Shown here one piece after another: positions 7,766 to 16,521 of a DNA stretch of 64,000 nt; the first letter of the stretch is position 1, and every line of letters begins with the position of its first letter. The stretch covers positions 434,001-498,000 of the forward strand of contig OZ244029.1 in assembly GCA_965214945.1 (NCBI GenBank), written 5' to 3'. The notes beneath the pieces were generated by a model, which worked only from the letters and a program-made list of their open reading frames with translations, was not told where the DNA came from and searched no databases. The stretch is from JAAXHB01 sp965214945 (GTDB lineage: Bacteria; Actinomycetota; Acidimicrobiia; Acidimicrobiales; Aldehydirespiratoraceae). Made by a program: the position numbers and the translations under genes.

Positions 7766-9007
7766 TTAACAGGGCCTCGGAGTCGACTCAGGCCCGGTTG
7801 CTTCGGCCAGGGTGGTTAGGAAGCGGTCGTTCTCGGCCGGGGTGCCGATGGTGGCTCTGATGCCCAGGCCGGAGAAGGGCCGGGTTACCACCCCGCGGCG
7901 CTCCAGTCCCAGGTAGAGGCCGTCGGTGCGCTCACGGGCTGGAAGCCACACGAAGTTGGCCTGAGCGTCGGGAATCTCCCAGCCAGCGTCCGCGAGTTCC
8001 GCAGCCACGCGGTCGCGTTCGCGACGCAAGGAGACAACGTTGGCCCTCATCTCGTTCGTGGCCGCGGCACCGAGCGCGGCGAGAGCGGCCGCCTGGGCCA
8101 GGCCGTTCACGTTGAAGGCGATCAGGCACTTGTCCACAGCGGAGACGCATTCGGGGTCGCCGATGGCGTAGCCCACCCGCAGCCCTGCCAGCCCGTAAGC
8201 CTTGGAGAACGTTCTGGTCACCAGCACGTTGCGGAAGCGGGGCAGCAGATCGACAATCGGATCGCCCAGGGCGGGATCGGCGAACTCCCGGTAGGCCTCG
8301 TCCACCACGATCACCACATCGTCGGGGATGCTCTCGGCCAGCCGGGCCACATGGGCCGTCGACACGGCCGTGCCGGTCGGGTTGTTGGGCGTGGCCAACG
8401 TCACCAGCTTGGTGCGCTCGGTGACAGCGGCGGCCACAGCGTCCATGTCGAAAGCCCAGTCGGCCCTCAGCGGAACCCGCACCAGCGTCCCGCCCATCGT
8501 CTGGGTGATGATCGGGTACGCCTCGAAGGAGACCCACGGCGTGACCACCTCGTCGCCCTGGTCTATGTACGCCGTGGCCAGCTGGTACAGCAGCGCTACC
8601 GAGCCGGCGCCTACCGTCACCATGGACGCCTCCACACCGTCGCCCAGCCAGTCGGCGATGGCTTCGCGCAACTCTGCGGCCCTGTGGTCGCAATAGCGGT
8701 TGCTTGCGCGGGCCGCGTCCGACACCGCGGCCACGACCGCCGGTGATGGAGGGTAGGGGCTCTCGTTGGAGGCCAGCTTGATGGCGCCGGTGATGTTGTG
8801 CTCGTCCTCTGCCTGCTCGGCGGCTTTGCCTGGCAGGTAGGCGGGCAGCCCGTCGACCGCGGTACGCACGCGGCCCACAGGACCGAGCCCGTCCGACGGC
8901 TGGTGTGAGGGCGTTGGCGCGGGTTCGGGCGCACCTGCCGCCGCAGGCGTGGGCGCCTCCGCGGGCTGGGATTTGACGGCGGGATCGGACGATGTCGACG
9001 TGGTCAT
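7766..9007 (-). CDS. hisC: Histidinol-phosphate/aromatic aminotransferase
   Basis: A PLP-dependent class I/II aminotransferase. Visible: LASNESPYPPSP near residue 78, ATPNNPTGT near 205-213, the aspartate of VDEAYREF near 236, and the PLP lysine K269 in TFSKAYGLAGLRVGY. The pattern is that of HisC and of actinobacterial phenylalanine/aromatic aminotransferases, which sequence alone does not separate well. No other his gene is near. The first 45 residues are an Ala/Pro/Thr-rich, probably disordered extension not found in typical HisC, which suggests either a start further inside or a real tail. It is convergent with the molybdenum hydroxylase operon, with only 24 bp between the stops. Confidence 0.85.
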   Translation of the reverse strand: MTTSTSSDPAVKSQPAEAPTPAAAGAPEPAPTPSHQPSDGLGPVGRVRTAVDGLPAYLPGKAAEQAEDEHNITGAIKLASNESPYPPSPAVVAAVSDAARASNRYCDHRAAELREAIADWLGDGVEASMVTVGAGSVALLYQLATAYIDQGDEVVTPWVSFEAYPIITQTMGGTLVRVPLRADWAFDMDAVAAAVTERTKLVTLATPNNPTGTAVSTAHVARLAESIPDDVVIVVDEAYREFADPALGDPIVDLLPRFRNVLVTRTFSKAYGLAGLRVGYAIGDPECVSAVDKCLIAFNVNGLAQAAALAALGAAATNEMRANVVSLRRERDRVAAELADAGWEIPDAQANFVWLPARERTDGLYLGLERRGVVTRPFSGLGIRATIGTPAENDRFLTTLAEATGPESTPRPC

Positions 9008-9363
9008 GGGCTGGTCCTAACCGGTGGGCGATCACTGCGCGTCTTCGGCGATCAGATTGGGGAGTGCGGACGATCAAGCTTTGGCGACGGGAGGAGCAAC
9101 ATCAAGTCGTCGTAGCCGAGCTGGTGCTGACAAGGTGCTCAGACCAAAGCGACGTGTCACCCAAAACAACAAGGTCGTATGTCACCCTGAGCTGGTGCTG
9201 CCAAGGTGCCCAGACCAAAGCGACGAAGGTCTGATGAAGGTCTGACGAAGGTCTAGAGCAGGGCTCCGGTCAAGAGCAGGGCTCCGTCGCGGATGAAGTC
9301 CCGTTGATGTTCACCGCTCATCAAGGTCTGCGTTACAGACATAGGCATCGGTAGACTTGTCGC
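9008..9363. repeat. Intergenic region with direct-repeat pair, offset 71 bp
   Basis: Between divergent hisC and copA. A 37-bp segment at 9118 recurs at 9189 with 2 mismatches and a 34-bp spacer between. Just after it, three short units around gaaggtctga follow in tandem (9223-9255). The copA promoter must lie near 9300-9360 but I cannot assign it, and I see no CsoR-type palindrome. Confidence 0.85.
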
Positions 9364-11610
9364 ATGGGCACCCAGGCGCCCGCTAAGGCTCGCTCCCAAC
9401 TGCGGGTCGGCGGCATGTCCTGCGCTGCCTGCGCCGCCAAGGTTGCCTCGGTGTTGAACGCCGCCGAAGCTGTGTCCGACGCCCACGTCAACTTCGCCGC
9501 AGGCCGAGCAACCGTGCTGCACGATGGCAGCATCGACGACGAGCGCCTGGTGAGCCTCGTTCGATCCGCTGGCTACGACGCGACTGTGCCCGACAGAGCG
9601 ACTGCGTCATCCGCATCCGCAGGCGCTGCCGCCGCCTCCACAGACACCGACGACGAAGCCGAGAAGCGCCGGGTCGCCCGTCTGCGCCTGAGGCTGGTCG
9701 CCGCTGCCGCGATCACCGTACCGGTCGCCGTGGTCTCGATGCTGCTTCGCTTCGATGGCAGCCGCTGGGTAGCGTGCGTCGGTGCCGCGGCTGTGGTGTT
9801 CGGCGCTGGCTGGCGGTTCCACTCCGCCGGTATGCGCGCCCTGCTGCGCCGAGTGCCCACCATGGACACCCTCGTCTCGCTGGGCACGCTCGCGGCCTGG
9901 ACCTGGTCGGCGGTCGTGCTGGTTGCGGGCGACGGTCACGTGTACTTCGAGACCGGGGCCGTCATCGTCACGCTGGTGCTGCTCGGCAAGTGGCTACAGG
10001 CACGCGCCGCCCGGCGCTCCGGGGACGCGGTCAGAGCGCTGGCACGGCTCAGCGTGTCCGCGGTGCGCCTCACCGACGGCACCGAGGTCGACCCGGCCGA
10101 CCTGAGGGTGGGGATGCGCTTCGTCGTGCGCCCAGGCGAGCGCATCGCTGCGGACGGCACGGTGGTGAGCGGCTCGTCGGCTGTGGACGTGTCGATGATC
10201 ACCGGAGAGCCGGTACCGGCGGAAGTCGCGCCAGGCGATGACGTGATCGGCGCGACCGTCAACATAAGCGGCGCTCTAGAGGTGGAAGCCACCCGTGTGG
10301 GGGCCGAGACCGTGCTGGCGCAGATCATCCGGCTCACCGACGAGGCCCAAGGCGGAAGAGCCGAGGTGCAGCGCCTCGCCGACCGGGTGGCCGCGGTGTT
10401 CGTTCCGGCGGTGCTCGTCCTGGCGGCGGGCACGCTGGCGGCGTGGTTTGCTGTGGGCGCCGCGGCGTCGGAGGCGTTCACGGCGGCGGTGTCGGTGCTG
10501 ATCATCTCCTGTCCGTGCGCTCTGGGGCTGGCAACGCCGCTGGCCGTTATGGTCGGCACCGGCCGGGGCGCCCAGCTCGGGGTGGTCATCAAGGGCGCCG
10601 AGGTGCTCGAAGACACTCGCCGCATCGACACGGTGCTATTCGACAAGACTGGCACCGTCACGGAGGGCAGGCTCGAGGTCATCGACATCACAGGCGGCCA
10701 TGGCATTCCAGGCGGCCACAACGGGCTCGGTCAGCTGGCCGGGGCTCTGGAGTCGCTCTCGGAGCACCCCGTGGGCGCTGCCGTCGCCCGCCACTGGCCC
10801 CCGGACGGCTCGGTCGGCGAAGTGACCGACTTCGTGAACCGCCCCGGCCTGGGTGTCACCGGACGGGTGGGCGGCATCGATGTGCGGGCCGGCCGGGCCA
10901 GGCTGTTCGATCAGGTGCCCAAGCCGGTGGCAGCCGCCGCTGCGGACGCTGCAGCGCTGGGCCGCACGACCGTGCTGGTCGGCCGCGGTGCCGAAGCCGA
11001 GGCCGTGATCTCGCTGGCAGACACCGTCAAGAGTTCGGCACCCGAGGCCGTGGCAAGCCTCCACGAGCTGGGCCTCACCGTAACGCTGCTCACTGGCGAC
11101 AACCGGCGTACAGCGCAGGCCGTGGCCGCACGGATCGGCGCCGACCGTGTGATAGCAGAGGTGCTACCCGAGGACAAGGCCGCAGAGGTCGCTCGCCTCC
11201 AGCAGAAAGGCCATCGCGTGGCCGTCGTCGGTGACGGTATCAACGACGCGGTCGCGCTAGCAGCCGCGGACATCGGCATCGCGCTCGGCACAGGCGCGGA
11301 CGTGGCCATCGAGGCGTCCGACCTCACCATCGTTGGCGGCGACCCCCGAGCCGTCAGCGACGCTCTAGCGCTGTCGCGTCGCACGCTGCGCACCATCAAG
11401 GTCAATCTGTTCTGGGCGTTTGCCTACAACGTCGCAGCCATTCCGCTGGCTGCGGTCGGCTTGCTAAGTCCCGTACCAGCCGCCGCTGCGATGGGCCTGT
11501 CGTCGCTGTTCGTGGTGTCCAACAGCCTGCGCCTGCGCCGCTTCCACCCTGCTGAGCGCCAATCGTCCCCTTACGGCGGTCGCGCTCAAATCAATGGGAT
11601 ACCAACGTGA
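9364..11610 (+). CDS. copA: Copper-translocating P1B-type ATPase
   Basis: Exports Cu(I) across the cytoplasmic membrane at the cost of ATP. One N-terminal HMA domain has the metal-binding GMSCAACAAK (C20, C23). Eight transmembrane segments are predicted. The membrane metal site is CPC at 383-385, with YN (AFAYNVAAIP) and MxxSS (MGLSSLFVVSNS) near the C-terminus, the signature of Cu+ pumps. The phosphorylated aspartate is D427 in DKTGTVTEG, the HP locus is SEHPVG, and the hinge is GDGINDAVALAAADIGIA. The length of 748 aa is usual. It stands alone, without a CsoR or chaperone gene beside it. Confidence 0.95.
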   Translation: MGTQAPAKARSQLRVGGMSCAACAAKVASVLNAAEAVSDAHVNFAAGRATVLHDGSIDDERLVSLVRSAGYDATVPDRATASSASAGAAAASTDTDDEAEKRRVARLRLRLVAAAAITVPVAVVSMLLRFDGSRWVACVGAAAVVFGAGWRFHSAGMRALLRRVPTMDTLVSLGTLAAWTWSAVVLVAGDGHVYFETGAVIVTLVLLGKWLQARAARRSGDAVRALARLSVSAVRLTDGTEVDPADLRVGMRFVVRPGERIAADGTVVSGSSAVDVSMITGEPVPAEVAPGDDVIGATVNISGALEVEATRVGAETVLAQIIRLTDEAQGGRAEVQRLADRVAAVFVPAVLVLAAGTLAAWFAVGAAASEAFTAAVSVLIISCPCALGLATPLAVMVGTGRGAQLGVVIKGAEVLEDTRRIDTVLFDKTGTVTEGRLEVIDITGGHGIPGGHNGLGQLAGALESLSEHPVGAAVARHWPPDGSVGEVTDFVNRPGLGVTGRVGGIDVRAGRARLFDQVPKPVAAAAADAAALGRTTVLVGRGAEAEAVISLADTVKSSAPEAVASLHELGLTVTLLTGDNRRTAQAVAARIGADRVIAEVLPEDKAAEVARLQQKGHRVAVVGDGINDAVALAAADIGIALGTGADVAIEASDLTIVGGDPRAVSDALALSRRTLRTIKVNLFWAFAYNVAAIPLAAVGLLSPVPAAAAMGLSSLFVVSNSLRLRRFHPAERQSSPYGGRAQINGIPT

Positions 11611-11708
11611 GCAAGGTCGCTCCAAGAGGTCGCTCCAAGACCGACCATTGCGTAAGCGGTTGATGCCGTCTGGATATTCTTTCAACTCTTGCTGGTCATC
11701 TATCACTG

Positions 11709-11796
11709 CCCAGATCAATAGTCATACCATCCCAGATCAATAGTCATACCATCCCAGATCAATAGTCATACCATCCCAGATCAATAGTCATACTAT
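11709..11796. repeat. 22-bp unit tandemly repeated four times
   Basis: Four head-to-tail copies of a 22-bp unit start at 11709, 11731, 11753 and 11775; the first three are identical and the fourth differs by one base. The unit is AT-rich. It lies in a 585-bp gap between copA and xsc, next to three diverged copies of a second motif (near 11660, 11798 and 11821). Confidence 0.95.
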
Positions 11797-11864
11797 GTTG
11801 ATACTATCGGGGTGTTCTTTTTGATGCTGTCGGGGTGCGCTTTCGACTCTTGCCAGAGCCTCAT

Positions 11865-12165
11865 ATGGCAGTAAGATTATCCGATCATGAGATCCAAGCA
11901 TTGATTAGGGAAAACAGGCTTCAGGGAAAACAAGCTTCCAATAATCATCTACGGGCTAGCTAATGACAACAAGACCTGTGATGCGACCATAACTCTTCAT
12001 CGGTTTGATAAATGGGGTGTGACTTTTCGCTCTTTGGCTGTGTTGAAAATCAAAAGTCTATCAATCGTACGAGCCAGTAGCGGAAACAGTCATACCACCG
12101 CGCTCGCGTTTCATCGTCGGGTGTTACGGTCAGTGTATGTAGGATTCAGGCTCGGGCCGGTGTGA
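11865..12165 (+). pseudogene. Small gene broken by a 16-bp tandem duplication (candidate)
   Basis: An ATG at 11865 opens a frame reading MAVRLSDHEIQALIREN that stops at 11963. A 16-bp segment (11907-11922) is directly duplicated at 11923-11938 with one mismatch. Removing one copy in silico restores a frame that continues to the stop at 12163-12165, giving about 94 residues, including KLPIIIYGLANDNKTCDAT and HRFDKWGVTFRSLAVLKIK. I do not recognise the family. The region is AT-richer than its neighbours, suggesting foreign origin. That it was once a real gene is inference; it could be chance. Confidence 0.4.
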
Positions 12166-12195
12166 TTGTCCGGCAGGAGGGCGAGGGAGGCTCAA

Positions 12196-13962
12196 ATGAC
12201 ACGCATGACCCCCAGCGAGGCGTTCGTCGAGACGATGGCCGCCCACGGCGTCGACACGATTTTCGGCATCATGGGCAGCGCCTTCATGGACGCCATGGAC
12301 ATCTTCGAGCCGGCGGGCATCGAGCTGGTGCCCGTCGTCCACGAGCAGGGAGCGGCGCATATGGCCGATGGCTTCGCCAGGGTCAGCGGCCGCCACGGTG
12401 TGGTAATCGGGCAGAACGGCCCCGGCATCTCCAACTGCGTCACCGCCATAGCTGCGGCCTTCTGGGCGCACAGCCCGGTCGTGATCGTTACCCCGGAGGC
12501 AGGCACGCTCGGCATGGGCTTGGGCGGCTTCCAGGAGGCTAACCAGCTTCCAATGTTCCAGGAGTTCACTAAATATCAGGGCCACATCAACAACGAGCAC
12601 CGAATGGCGGAGATCACGGCGCGCTGTTTCGACCGGGCGCTGTCAGAGATCGGCCCGACCCAGCTCAACATCCCCCGTGACCGCTTCTACGGTGACATCG
12701 ACGTCACGATCCCCGCCCCGCAGCGACTCGACCGCGGCCCCGGCGGCCATCGCAGCCTGAACGAAGCCGCGAGCCTGTTGGCGAACGCCGCCTTCCCGGT
12801 GATGATCTCCGGCGGGGGAGTCGTCATGGGCGACGCCCTAGTCGAGGCCAAGGCCCTGGCCGAGCGTCTGGGATGCCCGGTCGTGAACAGCTATCTGCAC
12901 AACGACTCGTTCCCCGCTTCGCATCCGCTGTGGTGTGGGCCGCTGGGCTATCAGGGCTCAAAAGCTGCCATGAGGCTGCTGGCTCGGGCAGACACGGTGC
13001 TGGCGCTGGGCACCCGGCTCGGCCCGTTCGGCACGCTTCCCCAGCACGGTCTCGACTACTGGCCGACCGGTGCCAAGGTGATCCAAGTGGACGCCGACTC
13101 GAAGATGCTCGGCCTCGTCAAGCGGATCGACGTGGGTATCTGCGGCGACGCCGGAGCGGCCGCCGCAGCGCTGCTCGATCGCCTCGAGGGCCGGGTGCTG
13201 GCCTGCGACGAGACACGCGATGCGCGGGCCGATGCCATTGCCACGGAGAAGGACGACTGGGAGGACGAACTCGACGACTGGACGTTCGAGAGCGACGACT
13301 TCAGCATCGACATGATCAAACAGGCCGCCGCCGAAGCCAGCGATTGGATGCACCCGCGGCAGGTGCTGCGCGAGCTTGAGAAGGCCATGCCGCCGAGGGT
13401 CATGGTGTCCACCGACATCGGCAACATCAACTCTGTCGCCAACAGCTATCTGCGCTTCGAGGAGCCCCGCTCGTTCTTTGCGGCGATGAGCTGGGGCAAC
13501 TGCGGCTACGCGCTGCCCACGATCATCGGCGCAAAGAAGGCCGCGCCCGATCGACCCGCTGTGGCCTACGCCGGAGACGGCGCCTGGGCGATGAGCATGG
13601 TGGAGGTGATGACGGCGGTGCGCCATCGCATCCCTGTGACTGCGGTGGTGTTCCACAACCGGCAGTGGGGCGCTGAGAAAAAGAACCAGGTCGACTTCTA
13701 CGGGCGGCGCTTCGTCGCGGGCGAACTCGAGGGTGGCGAGGACTGGTCGGAGGTAGCGCGGGCGATGGGCGCCGACGGCGTGCGTGTCGACCAGCTTGAA
13801 GACGTCGGCCCGGCGCTGACCTCGGCTCTCGACGCTCAGATGAACGCCGGGCGCACCACGGTGATCGAAGCGATGTGCACCAAGGAGCTCGGCGATCCAT
13901 TCCGCAAGGACGCCCTCAGCCGTCCCGTCAGATATCTGGACAAGTACCAGGACTACACGTAG
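12196..13962 (+). CDS. xsc: Sulfoacetaldehyde acetyltransferase
   Basis: A thiamine-diphosphate enzyme converting sulfoacetaldehyde and phosphate to acetyl phosphate and sulfite, the desulfonation step of taurine and related C2-sulfonate catabolism. The N-terminal part (TPSEAFVETMAAHGVDTIFG, then VHEQGAAHMADGFAR with the ThDP glutamate) is of the acetolactate-synthase type. GMGLGGFQEANQLPMF, and the C-terminal KELGDPFRKDALSRP with LDKYQDY, are characteristic of Xsc. The ThDP/Mg motif is GDGAWAMSMVEVMTAVRH followed by NRQW. I chose ATG 12196 because gagggagg (12183-12190) stands 5 bp before it. No pta, taurine transporter or aminotransferase is adjacent, which is unusual for xsc. Confidence 0.92.
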   Translation: MTRMTPSEAFVETMAAHGVDTIFGIMGSAFMDAMDIFEPAGIELVPVVHEQGAAHMADGFARVSGRHGVVIGQNGPGISNCVTAIAAAFWAHSPVVIVTPEAGTLGMGLGGFQEANQLPMFQEFTKYQGHINNEHRMAEITARCFDRALSEIGPTQLNIPRDRFYGDIDVTIPAPQRLDRGPGGHRSLNEAASLLANAAFPVMISGGGVVMGDALVEAKALAERLGCPVVNSYLHNDSFPASHPLWCGPLGYQGSKAAMRLLARADTVLALGTRLGPFGTLPQHGLDYWPTGAKVIQVDADSKMLGLVKRIDVGICGDAGAAAAALLDRLEGRVLACDETRDARADAIATEKDDWEDELDDWTFESDDFSIDMIKQAAAEASDWMHPRQVLRELEKAMPPRVMVSTDIGNINSVANSYLRFEEPRSFFAAMSWGNCGYALPTIIGAKKAAPDRPAVAYAGDGAWAMSMVEVMTAVRHRIPVTAVVFHNRQWGAEKKNQVDFYGRRFVAGELEGGEDWSEVARAMGADGVRVDQLEDVGPALTSALDAQMNAGRTTVIEAMCTKELGDPFRKDALSRPVRYLDKYQDYT

Positions 13963-13967
13963 AGCCC

Positions 13968-14078
13968 GGGCCCGGCTGCGCGGCGTCTCGCTCGTCTCGC
14001 TCGCTGGGATTATGCTACCGATACCGGTGACGAAGAACGGGCCTGGCTGCGCGGCGTCTCGTCCGTCTCGCTCGCTGG
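13968..14078. repeat. Direct-repeat pair, offset 71 bp
   Basis: A 40-bp segment starting at 13968, immediately after the xsc stop codon, recurs at 14039 with 3 mismatches and a 31-bp spacer between. It makes the plus-strand frame upstream of the CapA start look open but is more likely non-coding. Confidence 0.9.
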
Positions 14079-14170
14079 CCCGGATCGGATCTTGTCTATG
14101 GCGCTGTCGAAGCGGGCTCTGCTGCACCGCGTCTCGCTCGGATCGGCCGTCTTGCCCCGGGTCGGTGATC

Positions 14171-15505
14171 GTGAGCCGAGCCTGGTTTCGTACTGCGCCG
14201 CTGCGGTGGACGCTCGCCGCGGTATTGATACTGACCGCCGCCGGCTGTGCCGATGACGCGTCGCAGGACGCTCCGCCCGCTACCGCCGCGGCACCCTCTG
14301 TGACAGCGCCTCCGGCCACTGTGTCCTCGCCCGTCGTAACTGTGACCGCAGTTGCCGCGGTCACCGCGGGCACAGTTACGACGGAGCCGTCGCGCGAGTG
14401 GCGCCTTCTAGCCGGTGGCGACGTGCTGATGGACCGATCCGAGCCGCAGGGCATCGACCCCTTTGCCAATGTCGTGCCGTCGCTTGCGTCGGCCGATTTC
14501 GCGATTGTGAACGTCGAGATGGCGATCAGCGACCGCGGTGCTCCCGTCGACAAGCTGTTCACTTTCCGCGCCCCGCCCTCGGCGGCCCAGACGATGGCCG
14601 CAGGCGGCGTCAATGTGGCAAACCTGGCCAACAACCACGCTAAGGACTACGGCTCGCAGGCGCTGATGGACACCGTCGATGCGCTTGAGGCCGCTGGGGT
14701 GGTGGCAGTCGGAGCAGGGCGAAATGCCGAACTCGCGTACCGTCATCGGATCCTGCCAACGGACGCAGGCGTCAAGATCGCGTTCGTGGGCACGTCGATG
14801 GTTATGCCGCTGGGCTTTGGCGCCGGAAGCCAGACTCCGGGGATCTCGTCTTCGCGTCAAACCCAGCGGGTGTACGACAGCGTGCGGATGGCCGCATCTA
14901 TAGCCGATGCCGTCGTCGTGGCGGTCCACTGGGGGATCGAGCGTGACACCTGCCCGAACACCGCGCAGCGAGACTTCGCCCGCGGGCTGCTCGAAGCCGG
15001 CGCTGACGCCGTGATCGGACACCATCCGCATGTGCTGCAGCCTGTCGAGTTCGTCGACGGCAAGCTGGTCGCCTACTCGCTCGGTAACTTCGTATGGCGT
15101 TCCAATCCGGGACACACCGGTGAGACCGGCGTGCTGCAGATCGATTTCGACGGTGGCGAGATCATCGGCTGGACGTTCCATCCGCACCTGCTCGACGTGG
15201 CCGGCGCACCCGTTCCGGCCGATTCCGGTAGGCGCCATGACCGCATCCGCGACATCATCTCCGGCAACTGCGCCGCGCACGACCCTCCACCCCCGTCGTA
15301 CGCGACCACGACGACCGTGCCTGAGACTCCACCGGCGACCCTGCATCATCGACGACCACCGGCGAGCCTGAGTCATGAACGACCTCTGTCACGCCTACGC
15401 ATGTCGCGCCGTCGACGACGACCGCGCCGCCACAGGTCGCCAACCGCGCCGCCGACCGCGTTGCCACAGGTCGCCAACCGCGCCACGAAGACCGTGCCGC
15501 CATAG
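14171..15505 (+). CDS. CapA-family (poly-gamma-glutamate synthesis/metallophosphatase-like) lipoprotein
   Basis: Starting from GTG 14171 (or GTG 14165) gives a clear lipoprotein signal: two arginines, a hydrophobic stretch TLAAVLILT and the lipobox TAAGC with Cys near residue 26. A Thr/Ala/Val linker follows, then a complete CapA domain: LAGGDVLMDR, VNVEMAIS, NLANNHAKDYG, VVAVHWGIE and VIGHHPHVLQPVEFVDGKLVAYSLGNFV, the conserved D, N, H residues of the calcineurin-like fold. It would act at the outer face of the membrane, possibly on cell-wall or capsule glutamate polymers. The last 60 residues are Arg/His/Pro-rich and repetitive. A +1 shift near 15345 would give a Ser/Thr tail ending at a TGA near 15375, so a frameshift at the end is possible. 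Confidence 0.85.
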   Translation: MSRAWFRTAPLRWTLAAVLILTAAGCADDASQDAPPATAAAPSVTAPPATVSSPVVTVTAVAAVTAGTVTTEPSREWRLLAGGDVLMDRSEPQGIDPFANVVPSLASADFAIVNVEMAISDRGAPVDKLFTFRAPPSAAQTMAAGGVNVANLANNHAKDYGSQALMDTVDALEAAGVVAVGAGRNAELAYRHRILPTDAGVKIAFVGTSMVMPLGFGAGSQTPGISSSRQTQRVYDSVRMAASIADAVVVAVHWGIERDTCPNTAQRDFARGLLEAGADAVIGHHPHVLQPVEFVDGKLVAYSLGNFVWRSNPGHTGETGVLQIDFDGGEIIGWTFHPHLLDVAGAPVPADSGRRHDRIRDIISGNCAAHDPPPPSYATTTTVPETPPATLHHRRPPASLSHERPLSRLRMSRRRRRPRRHRSPTAPPTALPQVANRATKTVPP

Positions 15506-15610
15506 GTCTCTGTCTCAACAGGTGGAGACCCTGACACGGCGGGTCGGTGGGCGCTGACGCCGCGCAGGTAGCCTGCCGTCGGCATCCGCAGCCGACTCAG
15601 GAGACACACC

Positions 15611-16111
15611 ATGGCCCAGTTCACGTTTCGCGGCGACACGCTCAACACCGGCGGCGACCTCCCGGCCCCGGGCTCTCCCGCTCCCGCCTTCTCGCTGGTG
15701 GCGGGCGACCTCAGTGAGGTCTCATCGGAGAGCTTGGCCGGACGGCAGGTTGTGCTCAACGTCTTCCCGTCCATCGACACGCCGACCTGCGCCGCCAGCG
15801 TGCGCGCCTTCAACGAGCGGGCAGCCGACCTCGACAACACGACCGTCGTGTGTGTGTCTGCCGATCTGCCCTTCGCCGCGGGCCGCTTCTGCGCCGCGGA
15901 AGGTATCGAGAACGTCACCACCGGCTCGACCTTTCGCAATCCGGAGTTCCTCACTGACTACGGCGTGGACATGATCGACGGGCCGCTCGTGGGCCTGTGC
16001 GCACGGGCTGTGGTGGTGATAGATGCCCAGGGCTCAGTAGCTCATTCCCAGTTGGTGGCCGAGATCGCCGACGAGCCCGACTACGACGCCGCACTCGCGG
16101 CCTTGGGCTGA
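15611..16111 (+). CDS. tpx: Thiol peroxidase (atypical 2-Cys peroxiredoxin)
   Basis: Reduces hydroperoxides using a catalytic cysteine. The peroxidatic C60 is in SIDTPTCAASVR, with the Thr two residues before it, and the resolving C94 is in GRFCAAEGI, the spacing of Tpx. The end (GPLVGLCARAVVVID) and the length of 166 aa are typical. A start at ATG 15611 follows aggagacacacc. It stands alone and acts in the cytoplasm with thioredoxin. Confidence 0.95.
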   Translation: MAQFTFRGDTLNTGGDLPAPGSPAPAFSLVAGDLSEVSSESLAGRQVVLNVFPSIDTPTCAASVRAFNERAADLDNTTVVCVSADLPFAAGRFCAAEGIENVTTGSTFRNPEFLTDYGVDMIDGPLVGLCARAVVVIDAQGSVAHSQLVAEIADEPDYDAALAALG

Positions 16112-16125
16112 GACACCCTCACGAC

Positions 16126-16144
16126 GCCGGCATCGAGTGCCGGC
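16126..16144 (+). terminator. Hairpin 15 bp after tpx, possible terminator
   Basis: A perfect 7-bp GC-rich inverted repeat (GCCGGCA / TGCCGGC) with a 5-base loop lies 15 bp past the tpx stop. No T-run follows, so it would have to work as a non-canonical terminator or mRNA-stability hairpin. Confidence 0.45.
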
Positions 16145-16521
16145 CCGTCCCGTAACTGCTAACTGCAACCGCTTCGGCCCTCCGCAGCAGGCGCTTGACC
16201 CGGGCACGGATCAGACCGTGGGGGAGGGCTCGTAAAGCCTCACACCGGCACACAATTGGGCAGATCATTGGGCAGATCGCAAGAAGTCCCGGGCTTGCGT
16301 CTTGTGGATGGGTCGCCACCCTTGAGTTCGTCTGCCAGCTCCAAGACTCTGTCGAGTTCCGCGAGCGGGTGACCCGTGCGCCTCGTCTTCGTCGTCGTAG
16401 TTGTTTCGGCAAGGTGTGTCGCGGGCAGCGCTGAATTGCATCGATGGACCGTGGGCCTGTCCGGCTGTTCTGGTGATGCAGTTCGTTGCTTCGCATAACG
16501 CGTCTGGACGGTGACACGCTG
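16145..16521. other. Intergenic region, nothing recognised
   Basis: About 375 bases between tpx and the CDF-like gene. Frames on both strands are short or look like shadows. A 13-base motif containing gggcagatc occurs twice near 16257-16278. No RNA gene, operator or promoter was recognised. Confidence 0.5.

Noticed and set aside
7741..7783. Terminator hairpin between moaD-like gene and hisC
   Set aside because: The only inverted repeat is 6 bp with a loop over 30 bases and it runs into the hisC coding region.
12958..14634. 558-codon minus-strand protein across xsc and the CapA gene
   Set aside because: It is antisense to two well supported genes and has no recognisable domain.
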